Positions 52,982 to 61,493 of a stretch of DNA of 64,000 bases are shown here, piece after piece (within the stretch, counting starts at the first letter, position 1; each line of letters opens with the position of its first letter). Under the pieces are notes generated by a model. It was not told the DNA's origin. It ran no database searches and worked only from the letters and a program-made list of their open reading frames with translations. A program made the translations under genes and the position numbers. The stretch covers positions 2,356,001 through 2,420,000 of the forward strand of contig OZ260106.1 of assembly GCA_965284645.1 (NCBI GenBank), read 5' to 3'. The stretch is from JAIBAJ01 sp965284645 (lineage in GTDB: Bacteria; Bacteroidota; Bacteroidia; JAIBAJ01).

Positions 52982-54368
52982 GGTTGTTCTTTTGGTTTTT
53001 CTAATGGTTTACTTGCTGCTTGGATTGGTCAATCATTACACCTTCCGCACCCATGCGTTTGACTACGGCAATTATAATCAAATCCTTTATAAACTTGCTC
53101 ATTTTCAATCCCCGCGAACAACTGTTTCGGGGGATGTATTGTATTGGGCCGATCATTTTGAACCCATTCTATATTTGCTTATTCCCTTTTATTGGCTATT
53201 TGGGGGCTATGGGTTGATTATAGCCCAAGCATTAGGAATCTGTTTGGGTGGTTTCGGTTTATTTAAATTCTTATCCGAAATCGAATCTGAGGGTTGGACC
53301 TCATTTGTTTTTAGTACAGCTTTTCTGTCGGCCTTTCCTGTATTTGGCGCTTTAGAATCGGATTATCATTCTACAATTCTGGGAATTTGTTGCATTCCTT
53401 GGGTACTTTGGGCTTTGAAGACTGAAAGGCCGATTTATTTTTGGAGTTTATTGGTACTTTGTTTGGCTAGTCGCGAAAATTTAGGCCTTACCTTGGCGTT
53501 TACACTTGCGCCCTTTTTCTTTGAAAAGACCTTCACAATAAAGGCAAAAATTCAATTGGGGATTTCGATTTTTATTGGGTTGATCAGCTTTATAGTGTTA
53601 ACCCAATGGCTTATGCCAAGCTTTGAACCTGAGCGAATTTCAAGCTTTCAACATTTAAAATCATACCAACAATTATCGTTGGATTCATTTTTCAATATTC
53701 TTTCAAATACAAGCGGTGATCCTGCATTTTCAGGATTAAAACAGGAGTTTTTAAAGTTCAGTTTAGTTGCAGGTTGGCTTTTTTGCTTGTTGCGCCCGAT
53801 TTGGTTTTTGGCTTATGTTCCCTTGGTTTTAGAAAAGTTTTTGCACCAGGATGCCATAAAATGGGGAGTTAACTCACATTATACCATGGAAGGATTATTG
53901 GTATTGGTTTTTGGCGTTTTCTTTGCTTGGAAATATTGGAAAATTCGGTATAGCTATTTTGCCTATTTACCTATTTTATTTTTGGTCTGTAATATGTTTC
54001 TTACGATTCGATTTATGGATAAGACTTGGGCTTATATGGATCACGGTAAACTTAGGTTTTATCAAGTCCAACATTATAAACGAGATTTTCCTGTATTGGA
54101 TTTACATAAAGAACTTACACCATATATCGACAATAAAGCTGGTATTTCTGCGCAAAATAATTTAGTGCCTGCTTTAGCATTTCGACCCAATATTCGGCTA
54201 TTCCCTGATACTACTGGGGTTCAATTTATAGTGTATAATCCTTCTGAATCAAATACCTATCCTCTTAAATCGGAAGTGTTTAAGGCAAGGATTGATACCT
54301 TCCTTTTAATGGGGACATTTCGGATAAAATCCCAATCTGAAGTATTGGTTGTACTTGAAAAACTTTAA
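52944..54368 (+). CDS. DUF2079 integral membrane protein
   Basis: A 474-residue polytopic protein with about ten membrane helices. DUF2079 signatures: TFRTHAFDYGNYNQILYKL, the ADHFEPILYLLIPFYWLFGG loop and FLSAFPVFGALESDYHSTILG. These features resemble GT-C glycosyltransferases, as in dolichol-dependent enzymes. The start is the ATG at 52944 (or 52959); the frame extends to 52902. Its 3' end overlaps the convergent T9SS gene by 4 bp. Confidence 0.85.
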   Translation: MDKNQMSKAGYFKVVLLVFLMVYLLLGLVNHYTFRTHAFDYGNYNQILYKLAHFQSPRTTVSGDVLYWADHFEPILYLLIPFYWLFGGYGLIIAQALGICLGGFGLFKFLSEIESEGWTSFVFSTAFLSAFPVFGALESDYHSTILGICCIPWVLWALKTERPIYFWSLLVLCLASRENLGLTLAFTLAPFFFEKTFTIKAKIQLGISIFIGLISFIVLTQWLMPSFEPERISSFQHLKSYQQLSLDSFFNILSNTSGDPAFSGLKQEFLKFSLVAGWLFCLLRPIWFLAYVPLVLEKFLHQDAIKWGVNSHYTMEGLLVLVFGVFFAWKYWKIRYSYFAYLPILFLVCNMFLTIRFMDKTWAYMDHGKLRFYQVQHYKRDFPVLDLHKELTPYIDNKAGISAQNNLVPALAFRPNIRLFPDTTGVQFIVYNPSESNTYPLKSEVFKARIDTFLLMGTFRIKSQSEVLVVLEKL

Positions 54369-55804
54369 TGTTTAATTATTAGTTTATGGGTTTCAACATT
54401 GTTTTGGAACCCTAGTTTAATACAATATATTCCGGATGGAAGATTGGAAAGGTCTAAGTTTTCCTGTTTGCTAAAACTCCCTTTCAAAAGGATAGTTCCC
54501 ATCTCATTGTAAAGGAAATAGTCGGTTTGTTGAGTGTTGTTTGATGCCATACTAATTTTTCCTTCAGTTGGATTAGGAAATAGGAGGAATTGTTCTTTTT
54601 GACTTAGTTCGTTTCCAATTGAAATAAAAGCAGAATCATTGCTGGCATTAAAAGCCCCAATTGAATCTGTTTTATAAAGGAGCATGTTATGGATTTCGGG
54701 TGAGCCATAAGCGTTTTCTGCCAGCACTATCATTCCATTTCCATTATTAATTTTTTGCATGAAAACAGCTTCTTGTTTACCTGGGCCACCTACTGTTCCT
54801 GCGTTGCTGAACAAGCCATTAAAATACATACGTAAGGTTAGACTTTCATAATCAAAAAAGCCTCCATCTGTATTTGCACCAACTGAAATTATATAACCAT
54901 CCGCCATTTGTTTAATCATATTGGCTGTGAAATTTTCATATTCCCAATGCCAAAGCAAATTGCCATTCAAATCAATTTTTTGAATCAAACCATGGAAGGT
55001 TGTATTTGTATCCGTAGTAATTTCAGCATTTCCTGTAAGTAACAATTCATTGCTGCCAATCACTTCGATATAATTTCCAGACGAATTTTCTTTTATCATT
55101 AAAGTATCTGTCCAAATTGAATCTCCATTTATGGTGAATTTTCCAATTAGTTCCGCATATTTCCCATTTGAATATTCTTTTTTACCGATGGCCATTAAAT
55201 TGCCGTCGCTCAGAAGTTTAACACATTTCCATTCTTCATTCCTTCCCCAATTTAATTCGTTATCCCAAACTAAATCGCCATTTAAGGTAATTTTTGCCAA
55301 ATAGGCATTGGTATTGTTGGTTAGGGTGTCGCCTAAATAGCCTGCTAATATGTATCCATCTCCAACACCTTCAATAAATAATCCTGCATCCCAGGCTGAA
55401 TGTCCCAATTGCTTACTCCATAATCTTTGCATTTGTTTGGAATACTTAGTTACCTGGATATTGTAATCAAAGTTTTGGCCTTGGTTAGTAATTCCTATTA
55501 CTATATAGCTGCTATCCAAGGGGTCACGGTAGGTGTTTTTATTATATTCAATGTAGCTTTGTCCTCCGAACAGATCAGAATCAATGATATAGCCATTGCT
55601 GTCTACTAATAGAAAACAATGGGATGAAACCTGGAAATCGTTTCCACAAGTCCCACAAACCATAAATTTCCCACCATTTACTTCCCAAACTGCGGCAGGA
55701 TAATTATATTGGGTTAATGCCAATGACCTAACCCAAGTACCTTGTTGGCTCCAACTTTGAAAGAATTGGATGAATGCAAAAATAAAGAAGATGTATTTTT
55801 TCAT
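54365..55804 (-). CDS. T9SS-exported beta-propeller-like protein with type A sorting domain
   Basis: A 479-residue secreted protein: signal peptide (IFFIFAFIQFFQSWSQ), repeated strands of the kind LAKITLNGDLVWDNELNWG, IQKIDLNGNLLWHWEYENF and KMQRLWSKQLG, as in beta-propeller proteins, and a C-terminal sorting domain (FLLFPNPTEGKISMASN ... LPSGIYCIKLG). It lies 2 bp downstream of kdsA on the same strand and ends convergent to the DUF2079 gene. Confidence 0.82.
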   Translation of the reverse strand: MKKYIFFIFAFIQFFQSWSQQGTWVRSLALTQYNYPAAVWEVNGGKFMVCGTCGNDFQVSSHCFLLVDSNGYIIDSDLFGGQSYIEYNKNTYRDPLDSSYIVIGITNQGQNFDYNIQVTKYSKQMQRLWSKQLGHSAWDAGLFIEGVGDGYILAGYLGDTLTNNTNAYLAKITLNGDLVWDNELNWGRNEEWKCVKLLSDGNLMAIGKKEYSNGKYAELIGKFTINGDSIWTDTLMIKENSSGNYIEVIGSNELLLTGNAEITTDTNTTFHGLIQKIDLNGNLLWHWEYENFTANMIKQMADGYIISVGANTDGGFFDYESLTLRMYFNGLFSNAGTVGGPGKQEAVFMQKINNGNGMIVLAENAYGSPEIHNMLLYKTDSIGAFNASNDSAFISIGNELSQKEQFLLFPNPTEGKISMASNNTQQTDYFLYNEMGTILLKGSFSKQENLDLSNLPSGIYCIKLGFQNNVETHKLIIKH

Positions 55805-55806
55805 GC

Positions 55807-56634
55807 CTACAATGCGTTTCTAATTAATAATAATTTTTCTAACAAAGCTTCCAATTTATTAAGTTGTAGCATATTAGCCCCATCGCTCAAAGCTTCTGAT
55901 GGTTTTGGGTGTGTTTCAATAAAAAGGCCATCGCAGCCAACAGCGATTCCTGCTTTGGCCATGGTTTCGATTAAATGGGGTAGTCCACCCGTTACTCCAT
56001 TGCCTTGATTCGGTTGTTGGAGCGAATGGGTTACGTCAAGTATAACCGGAAATCCTGTCTCTTGCATTTGGGGTATACCTCTGAAATCTACAACAAGATC
56101 ACCATAGCCAAAGGTGGTTCCTCTTTCGGTAAGCATTACTTGGTGATTACCAGTTGAAACGACCTTTTCAGCGGCAAATCGCATACTGTCTGGTGCTAAA
56201 AATTGACCTTTTTTAATATTGACCCATTTGCCGGTTTGACCTGCAGCCAAAAGCAAATCAGTTTGACGACATAAAAAGGCAGGGATTTGAAGAATATCAG
56301 CCGCTTCGGAAGCTTCATTGGCTTCTTCGGCTGAATGAATATCCGTTACAACTGGAATTGAAAAGTTTCTCCTGATTCCCTTTAAAATTTCCAAACCTTT
56401 TTCATCTCCAATTCCGGTGAAAGAATCGCCTTTGCTTCGGTTGGCTTTTCGATAGCTAGCCTTGAAAACAAAAGGGATTTTCAGCCGATTGGTTATTTCC
56501 TGAATTCGCCCCGCTATGTCTTCGCATAAAACCTTGCTTTCCACTACGCATGGTCCGGCCAAAAGGAAAAAATTGCCAGAATCCAAATGTTGGATATTCG
56601 GCAAGGTGGCCAGGTTATTTAAATTAAATCCCAT
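55807..56634 (-). CDS. kdsA: 3-deoxy-8-phosphooctulonate synthase
   Basis: A 275-residue KDO-8-phosphate synthase that condenses phosphoenolpyruvate with arabinose 5-phosphate, a step of LPS inner-core formation. Motifs: NFFLLAGPCVVESKVL, KASYRKANRSKGDSFTG, ILQIPAFLCRQTDLLLAAG and VILDVTHSLQQPNQGNG. Cys at the FLCRQ-adjacent metal-site region cannot be judged here. Its start overlaps the DUF5723 stop by one base (TAATG). Confidence 0.96.
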   Translation of the reverse strand: MGFNLNNLATLPNIQHLDSGNFFLLAGPCVVESKVLCEDIAGRIQEITNRLKIPFVFKASYRKANRSKGDSFTGIGDEKGLEILKGIRRNFSIPVVTDIHSAEEANEASEAADILQIPAFLCRQTDLLLAAGQTGKWVNIKKGQFLAPDSMRFAAEKVVSTGNHQVMLTERGTTFGYGDLVVDFRGIPQMQETGFPVILDVTHSLQQPNQGNGVTGGLPHLIETMAKAGIAVGCDGLFIETHPKPSEALSDGANMLQLNKLEALLEKLLLIRNAL

Positions 56635-57923
56635 TAAAATATTCCTCTAAAATTGATCATACAGGCTTGGCCATTGGCTATTTTGGGTAAAATAAACCCT
56701 TCCAAGGCGTTGCTTCCTATTCCGGCAGCAAAGTGTTTACCAAATTTTTTATCCAAATACAATCCTACACTAACTCCTCCATAGCCTCCATAACTTAACC
56801 TTGCGCCAATTTTGAATGATTCGCCCAATTGGATTCTATAATGACCATATAAATAAGGATACCATCCATAAGCCAACCGCTCAACCAAACCGAATTCCAA
56901 ACCAGATTTTTTGTTGAGTTTAAATTCATAGGCCAATTTAAAAAAGGCAGGTGTTAGGATGGTGGCAGCTTTGTGTTCATCTCTTACCCTGTATTTTGTT
57001 TTCAAATTTTCTGAATCTACAAAGTTGGAGATGCTGTCTGATAATCCTTTAAAGGAATCAAAACGGTAGCCTTCCCAGCGAAACAGGGTATCATTGGATA
57101 GTTGGCGGGTGTTTTTGTTGAAACTAATAATACCTAAATCATTCATTTCAAATTTAAAGGTACCTTTTTCATATTCGGTTACTAAATACGCCCCTATGCT
57201 TCCTCCATAACCTTGGCCTTCATACCAGTGGTTATTTGTTCCAGAAATACTTGCTGCTACCCTGGATTTTACATCCATATTGAATCCGACTGTATCCATG
57301 GCAACTTCCAACTGGGTGAGTCGAGTGTTAAAGAGTGTTCTTCCTTGGATAAAAGAAGCCATGATACCAATTTTCACCTTGGTTTTTTCCGTTTTCTTAT
57401 CCCACATCAAACCACCTTGAATCTCTCTCCAAGTTAACAGATTAAACCGGCTACCACCTAAATAGGATGTTCCGCCTAAATAGTTTTTGTTACCTTTAAA
57501 AACCCAATTAAAGAGATCTTCGGAGAATTCGGTACTTAAATTAGCTTTCCAATTGTAAGCCACATAGTATCCAATTTTATTTACAGAATCAGTATGGACG
57601 GGATGTTGGATAAAATAAAGTCCATAGTTGGCATCCCCACCAAAGCGGTTGTTTTTACCAAGACGGTTGGATGCTTTGTCTACCAATGCATCGTCAATAA
57701 ATCCGCCTTTATAAAGCGTGTTAGTGAAATTAGCGGTTAGGATATTTGAATTAAGTAAATAACTCCCTTGTATGCCAATTTCTTTTCCTGTTTCTTGGGA
57801 TTCAACCAAAGGACTAAAATTTTGTGCCAAAACAAAATTGTTCATGAGCAATAAAATAATTCCCATAAACCCAAACCCGAGTGCTTTTTGTGTGTTCATC
57901 CTTTTCATGGGCTTAAATTTCAT
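56634..57923 (-). CDS. DUF5723 family outer-membrane beta-barrel protein
   Basis: A 429-residue exported protein. After a signal peptide (FGFMGIILLLMNNFVLAQ) it has many amphipathic strands (GIQGSYLLNSNILTANFTNTLYKGG, SIGAYLVTEYEKGTFKFEMNDLG, SYGGYGGVSVGLYLDKKFG). The C-terminal residue is Phe (MINFRGIF), typical of outer-membrane barrels. Function unknown. It overlaps kdsA by 1 bp and the upstream lipoprotein gene by 11 bp. Confidence 0.85.
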   Translation of the reverse strand: MKFKPMKRMNTQKALGFGFMGIILLLMNNFVLAQNFSPLVESQETGKEIGIQGSYLLNSNILTANFTNTLYKGGFIDDALVDKASNRLGKNNRFGGDANYGLYFIQHPVHTDSVNKIGYYVAYNWKANLSTEFSEDLFNWVFKGNKNYLGGTSYLGGSRFNLLTWREIQGGLMWDKKTEKTKVKIGIMASFIQGRTLFNTRLTQLEVAMDTVGFNMDVKSRVAASISGTNNHWYEGQGYGGSIGAYLVTEYEKGTFKFEMNDLGIISFNKNTRQLSNDTLFRWEGYRFDSFKGLSDSISNFVDSENLKTKYRVRDEHKAATILTPAFFKLAYEFKLNKKSGLEFGLVERLAYGWYPYLYGHYRIQLGESFKIGARLSYGGYGGVSVGLYLDKKFGKHFAAGIGSNALEGFILPKIANGQACMINFRGIF

Positions 57924-59523
57924 AGGTTATATCCGCAATAATCTTCACTTCAATATCATAGCTGTCGTAGAGCTTTATCAATTGGTTTGGGATAGGGGAG
58001 TGAAAGCGCAATTTTAGTTTTACGTATTTGGCTCTTTTTACATACTCAGCTTTTGCGGTCGAAACGGGAAAATTTAGCCAACTAGTTTTCTTTTGAACAA
58101 CTTTTAAATCACTGCCTACTTGAGCTGCCTCTAATGTGTTTGGACTCAATAACGAATCTAGTGGTAGATAGTTTTCATCCAATAAGGTCAATTGTGCCTG
58201 TGCTTCTAGAGGAAATCCATTGATTGCATAAACTTTCAAGGCACCTCCTTTAAAATGATCCAACAAATCAGACGATAGGTTGAAATCCATAGTGTCGACC
58301 ATGGCCAAATTATTGACATTAAAATTTAAGGGAAGTTGGATTTTTAGTTTAGCAGAAATATCGCTGTTGTAGTAAATAAAATCGTTTCCACTGCTGACAT
58401 TGCCTAGTGGATTTAGCCAAACATCCACATGGTATTTGAAATAGCCAGGAAGGTTTTGGATAAACTCTTTTAGATTGGAATTGCTGTTGTTAATGGAATA
58501 GGAATAGGTGGAAGGATTACTGCCAATGAACCAATCCTGTGCCCTTGTTACATTAATTGGGTTACCAATAATAGAATGGTTAAGAGCTATTGTATTACCG
58601 TTAAAAGTATTTCTACCTTCCAATTGGTAGATGCTGATTTTGGCATCGGCTCCAACACCATTTTTTAATTCAAGGTCCATTTTTATAGAATCCAACAGTA
58701 AACTACCTGAGACCAAATTGCTCAATGGTTCAATTCCTTTTTCTTCCGGACCGATTACGGTATGTTGACTCCCCATAAAGCCTTTTGCATAATCGGGCAC
58801 CAAATCCAATAAAGTAGTTTCGATTTTTAGAAACTCGTTATTTGCCTGAAGCGACACTCCAGGACCATTGGGGTTGGTTTTTGCAGTAAAATAGGTAATG
58901 AAGGTATTGTAAGACGTTCCCTGTAAGCCTTTCATGTCAACTTCGTAATTAGCGAGGTCGATTAGGGTATCAAAGGTAGAAATGCCCCCATTGGGCGCGG
59001 CGGGGATATCTTTAAATACTTGAAAAGCGACACCATTTTTAGTTGCCTTGGGTAATGAAAAGGTCATTACTAGGATGGTAGGTAATTTATTGCTAATCTT
59101 TACTTGGATTTTACCCGATTTTACCCGAATGTATGTGACCTTGGCATCTTTTAGGTTAAGTTTGGTGGAGGTATTCAGGATGGCATCGAGACCAGGAAGT
59201 TGGCTAAAATCAAGGCCAGGAGGAACTGGACTGTAATCAAAAGGAACACTTAAACTTTTAACAATGGGGGTGTCTGGAAGACGCAGCAAACTATCCAAGG
59301 GTAAGCCAACTAAGTCGCGTTCATAAATAAAGCGCAGACTGCCATCAGCATTGGTGTTTAAAAGGGAATCGGGAATGATATTTCTTAAACGGAGTCTACC
59401 TGTGGCTAAGGGGGCAACCAAGTCTGTATCCCAAGATGCGTTTCCCAAATCGTACTTGCAGGACTGGAACAAAAGCATGGAGCAAAGCAAACCCAAGCAA
59501 ACTTTCAAAAAAGGTTTTTGCAA
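57913..59523 (-). CDS. Large lipoprotein, unrecognised family
   Basis: About 536 residues. From the TTG at 59523 (LQKPFLKVCLGLLCSMLLFQSC) it has a lipoprotein signal with lipobox LFQSC. The mature part starts KYDLGNASWDTDLVAPLATGRLRLRNIIPD, a conserved-looking Bacteroidota motif, then long beta-rich stretches. It is probably exposed at an outer-membrane leaflet. The frame reaches another TTG at 59583 that would overlap the OstA-like gene. No ATG precedes the signal. It ends overlapping the DUF5723 gene by 11 bp. Confidence 0.75.
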   Translation of the reverse strand: MQKPFLKVCLGLLCSMLLFQSCKYDLGNASWDTDLVAPLATGRLRLRNIIPDSLLNTNADGSLRFIYERDLVGLPLDSLLRLPDTPIVKSLSVPFDYSPVPPGLDFSQLPGLDAILNTSTKLNLKDAKVTYIRVKSGKIQVKISNKLPTILVMTFSLPKATKNGVAFQVFKDIPAAPNGGISTFDTLIDLANYEVDMKGLQGTSYNTFITYFTAKTNPNGPGVSLQANNEFLKIETTLLDLVPDYAKGFMGSQHTVIGPEEKGIEPLSNLVSGSLLLDSIKMDLELKNGVGADAKISIYQLEGRNTFNGNTIALNHSIIGNPINVTRAQDWFIGSNPSTYSYSINNSNSNLKEFIQNLPGYFKYHVDVWLNPLGNVSSGNDFIYYNSDISAKLKIQLPLNFNVNNLAMVDTMDFNLSSDLLDHFKGGALKVYAINGFPLEAQAQLTLLDENYLPLDSLLSPNTLEAAQVGSDLKVVQKKTSWLNFPVSTAKAEYVKRAKYVKLKLRFHSPIPNQLIKLYDSYDIEVKIIADITYEI

Positions 59524-59569
59524 CAAAATGAATGAATTTAGTGCTGCGAATGTAACGAAACCCTGCGAA

Positions 59570-61090
59570 TTACCTCCAATCAAAAATGTCGTTCTTGTCT
59601 TTTGGTCGCTTCTGTTCCAACCATTTGAAATCCTTTAGTTTTCTGGTTTCAGGACCCATTTCCTTGGTCGGATGAAGGATGGCTGTAGGCTTGGATATGA
59701 AGGTGATTTTCTGAACTTTATTATCCTTCACCCAAATCAACATGTTGGAACTTTCGGCTTTATTGATTCCAATATCATTTCCATCGGCCTCTTTTGCATA
59801 ATATAAGGTTTCGCTGTTTCCTTCCACAAGGACCTTGAAAAGTTTGTTTTCTTTTAAAAAGGCATGCATGTTGCGGCCTTTGATCTGGTTGAAATTAATA
59901 CTATCCTCTCGGCTAACAATGAAGGAATTTGAGCGTAGGAATAAATCACTTACCGAACCTTCAAAAATTTTGATGTAAAGCGTATCTGATGTAATTTGGT
60001 TGGAGTCGCTCCAAAGTACAGGTTGTCCATACATCCGCATCAAAGAATCACCTTGGAAAAAGGACAAGGAATCGCAGGCGCCTTGAATATCCGTTTTGAA
60101 AAATCTAACCTTATAATAGGCTCTTATCTTCCTTTCCTCTTTGGTAGTATCGGGGGTGAAACTTCGAAGCGTATCCGCATGAAGGAAGAGGGTGTCTTTT
60201 TTATCGTATTGAGTAAGAATTGCATTTTGGGTTACCAAGGTGCTATCTTTGTTTTTGAAATACTCCACAAAATCTCCTGCAATATTCATGTGGTTAGCTG
60301 TATCAACAATTTGAACATTACACCAGGCTAAACCCTTTTTTAGTTTTTCGTTGTAAAAAATTGTATCGGCCAGCATTGTTTGTTTGTCTGAAACCACTTT
60401 GGCATTCTTTTCAAAGCGGGAAATTTCTTTTTTTGTATCGTTCCAGCCATATTCGCAATAGATTTTGCTGCTGTCTTTTGCTATAATGTGTGTTGGACCA
60501 AGGAAGTATGAAATTTCAGTTTGGGTATTGAACCTTAGGGTGTCGCAAAAAATGGTGTAGTCTTTGTTTACCACTTTTACATTTTTGCGGTAATAAAAGT
60601 CTTTTGTTGATGAATGGTAATAGCCTAATTGACTGGTCAGGGTGGATTTTTTATCCACAATTTTCCCTCCGTTTTCATAATTGGCAATACCTGTGTTACG
60701 GTCGTAGTGGATGATGGAGGTAGTAAGGGTGATATCTTTGTCGATAAGCTTCACCACTTTGCCAGTAACGAGGGCTTTCTTAGTATTTCCATCATAATCC
60801 AGTTTGTCGCCATAGAGGTCTAGGGTATCGCCCTGTTCGATATGGATGCGGTTGAAAGCTTGAACAGTATTGGTTTCTTGGTTCATCCAGGCCGAATCGC
60901 AGTACATAATTGCTCCATCATGGGCTAATTTTACTTCACCGATCAAGCGTTTTGTTTTGCCAATTATGCTTTCGTCGTATTCCAATGCATTGGCATGGAT
61001 AATTTCAATTTTGGATGCCTGTTGAGCCCATCCTGAAAAAGGAAATTCCAAAATAAAAAGAGAAAGTAAAGCAACAATGCGTTGAACCAT
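59570..61090 (-). CDS. OstA/LptA-like periplasmic LPS-transport protein
   Basis: A 506-residue periplasmic protein with a signal peptide (IVALLSLFILEFPFSGWAQ) and repeated OstA-like strands: IEIIHANALEYDESIIGKTKRLIGEVKLAHDG and DLYGDKLDYDGNTKKALVTGKV. Its N-terminal region fits LptA/OstA_N; the C-terminal part lacks the LptD barrel (506 against about 780 residues). It likely belongs to the bridge carrying LPS across the periplasm. It heads an operon leading to kdsA. Confidence 0.85.
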   Translation of the reverse strand: MVQRIVALLSLFILEFPFSGWAQQASKIEIIHANALEYDESIIGKTKRLIGEVKLAHDGAIMYCDSAWMNQETNTVQAFNRIHIEQGDTLDLYGDKLDYDGNTKKALVTGKVVKLIDKDITLTTSIIHYDRNTGIANYENGGKIVDKKSTLTSQLGYYHSSTKDFYYRKNVKVVNKDYTIFCDTLRFNTQTEISYFLGPTHIIAKDSSKIYCEYGWNDTKKEISRFEKNAKVVSDKQTMLADTIFYNEKLKKGLAWCNVQIVDTANHMNIAGDFVEYFKNKDSTLVTQNAILTQYDKKDTLFLHADTLRSFTPDTTKEERKIRAYYKVRFFKTDIQGACDSLSFFQGDSLMRMYGQPVLWSDSNQITSDTLYIKIFEGSVSDLFLRSNSFIVSREDSINFNQIKGRNMHAFLKENKLFKVLVEGNSETLYYAKEADGNDIGINKAESSNMLIWVKDNKVQKITFISKPTAILHPTKEMGPETRKLKDFKWLEQKRPKDKNDIFDWR

Positions 61091-61097
61091 GCGGCAG

Positions 61098-61105
61098 CAA
61101 AGGTA
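61098..61105 (-). promoter_or_regulatory. -7 box TACCTTTG abutting the OstA-like gene
   Basis: Minus-strand TAnnTTTG; seven bases separate it from the ATG at 61090. It predicts a very short or absent 5' leader for the whole envelope operon. Confidence 0.55.
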
Positions 61106-61243
61106 GGTAGTAGATTAGAAAAATGGAAGGCCAACCGAATAGTAGCATTTTGGGTATTTAAATTAATTGGATTGCCCCGTTCGACATTATTTTATTTGGA
61201 AAGCAAAACTTAAGTATCCTTACAAAAACCGGGCACGGAGGGT

Positions 61244-61395
61244 TCGGGCAGGGATAGAGGCAAGTAGCCCACAGGCCGGCAAAGCTTTAGCGGAGCCGGA
61301 CGAGGACTACTGCCGAAAGCCCGGCCCTGACGCCCCAACGCAACATTTAAGATTAGAGGTAGAATGGTTTTAGGGCGGAAGGGAGCACGCCAAAT
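61244..61395 (+). repeat. Structured GC-rich element, copy F
   Basis: The inner helix is GGCA (61259-61262) with TGCC (61311-61314) and GTAG (61264-61267) with CTAC (61307-61310). The apical hairpin is CCGGC/GCCGG. The long-range helix is CCCTGACGCCC (61325-61335) with GGGCGGAAGGG (61373-61383), 9 of 11. The tail ends GCACGCCAAAT. It lies between divergent genes, pointing at the serine hydrolase gene 99 bp away. A short ORF within it (61167-61373) is not a gene. Confidence 0.78.
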
Positions 61396-61493
61396 ATTAA
61401 AAAGAAAAATAGGAATGGGTGTTGAATTAATTTCAGGTCGTATGAAATGCAGAAATCTAATTTTGGTTTGATTGAAAATTTTACTTTCACGGC

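Noticed and set aside
61167..61373. A 68-codon + strand ORF between the OstA-like and serine hydrolase genes.
   Set aside because: It lies inside element F; the peptide has no counterpart in other copies and codon use is that of the GC-rich repeat.
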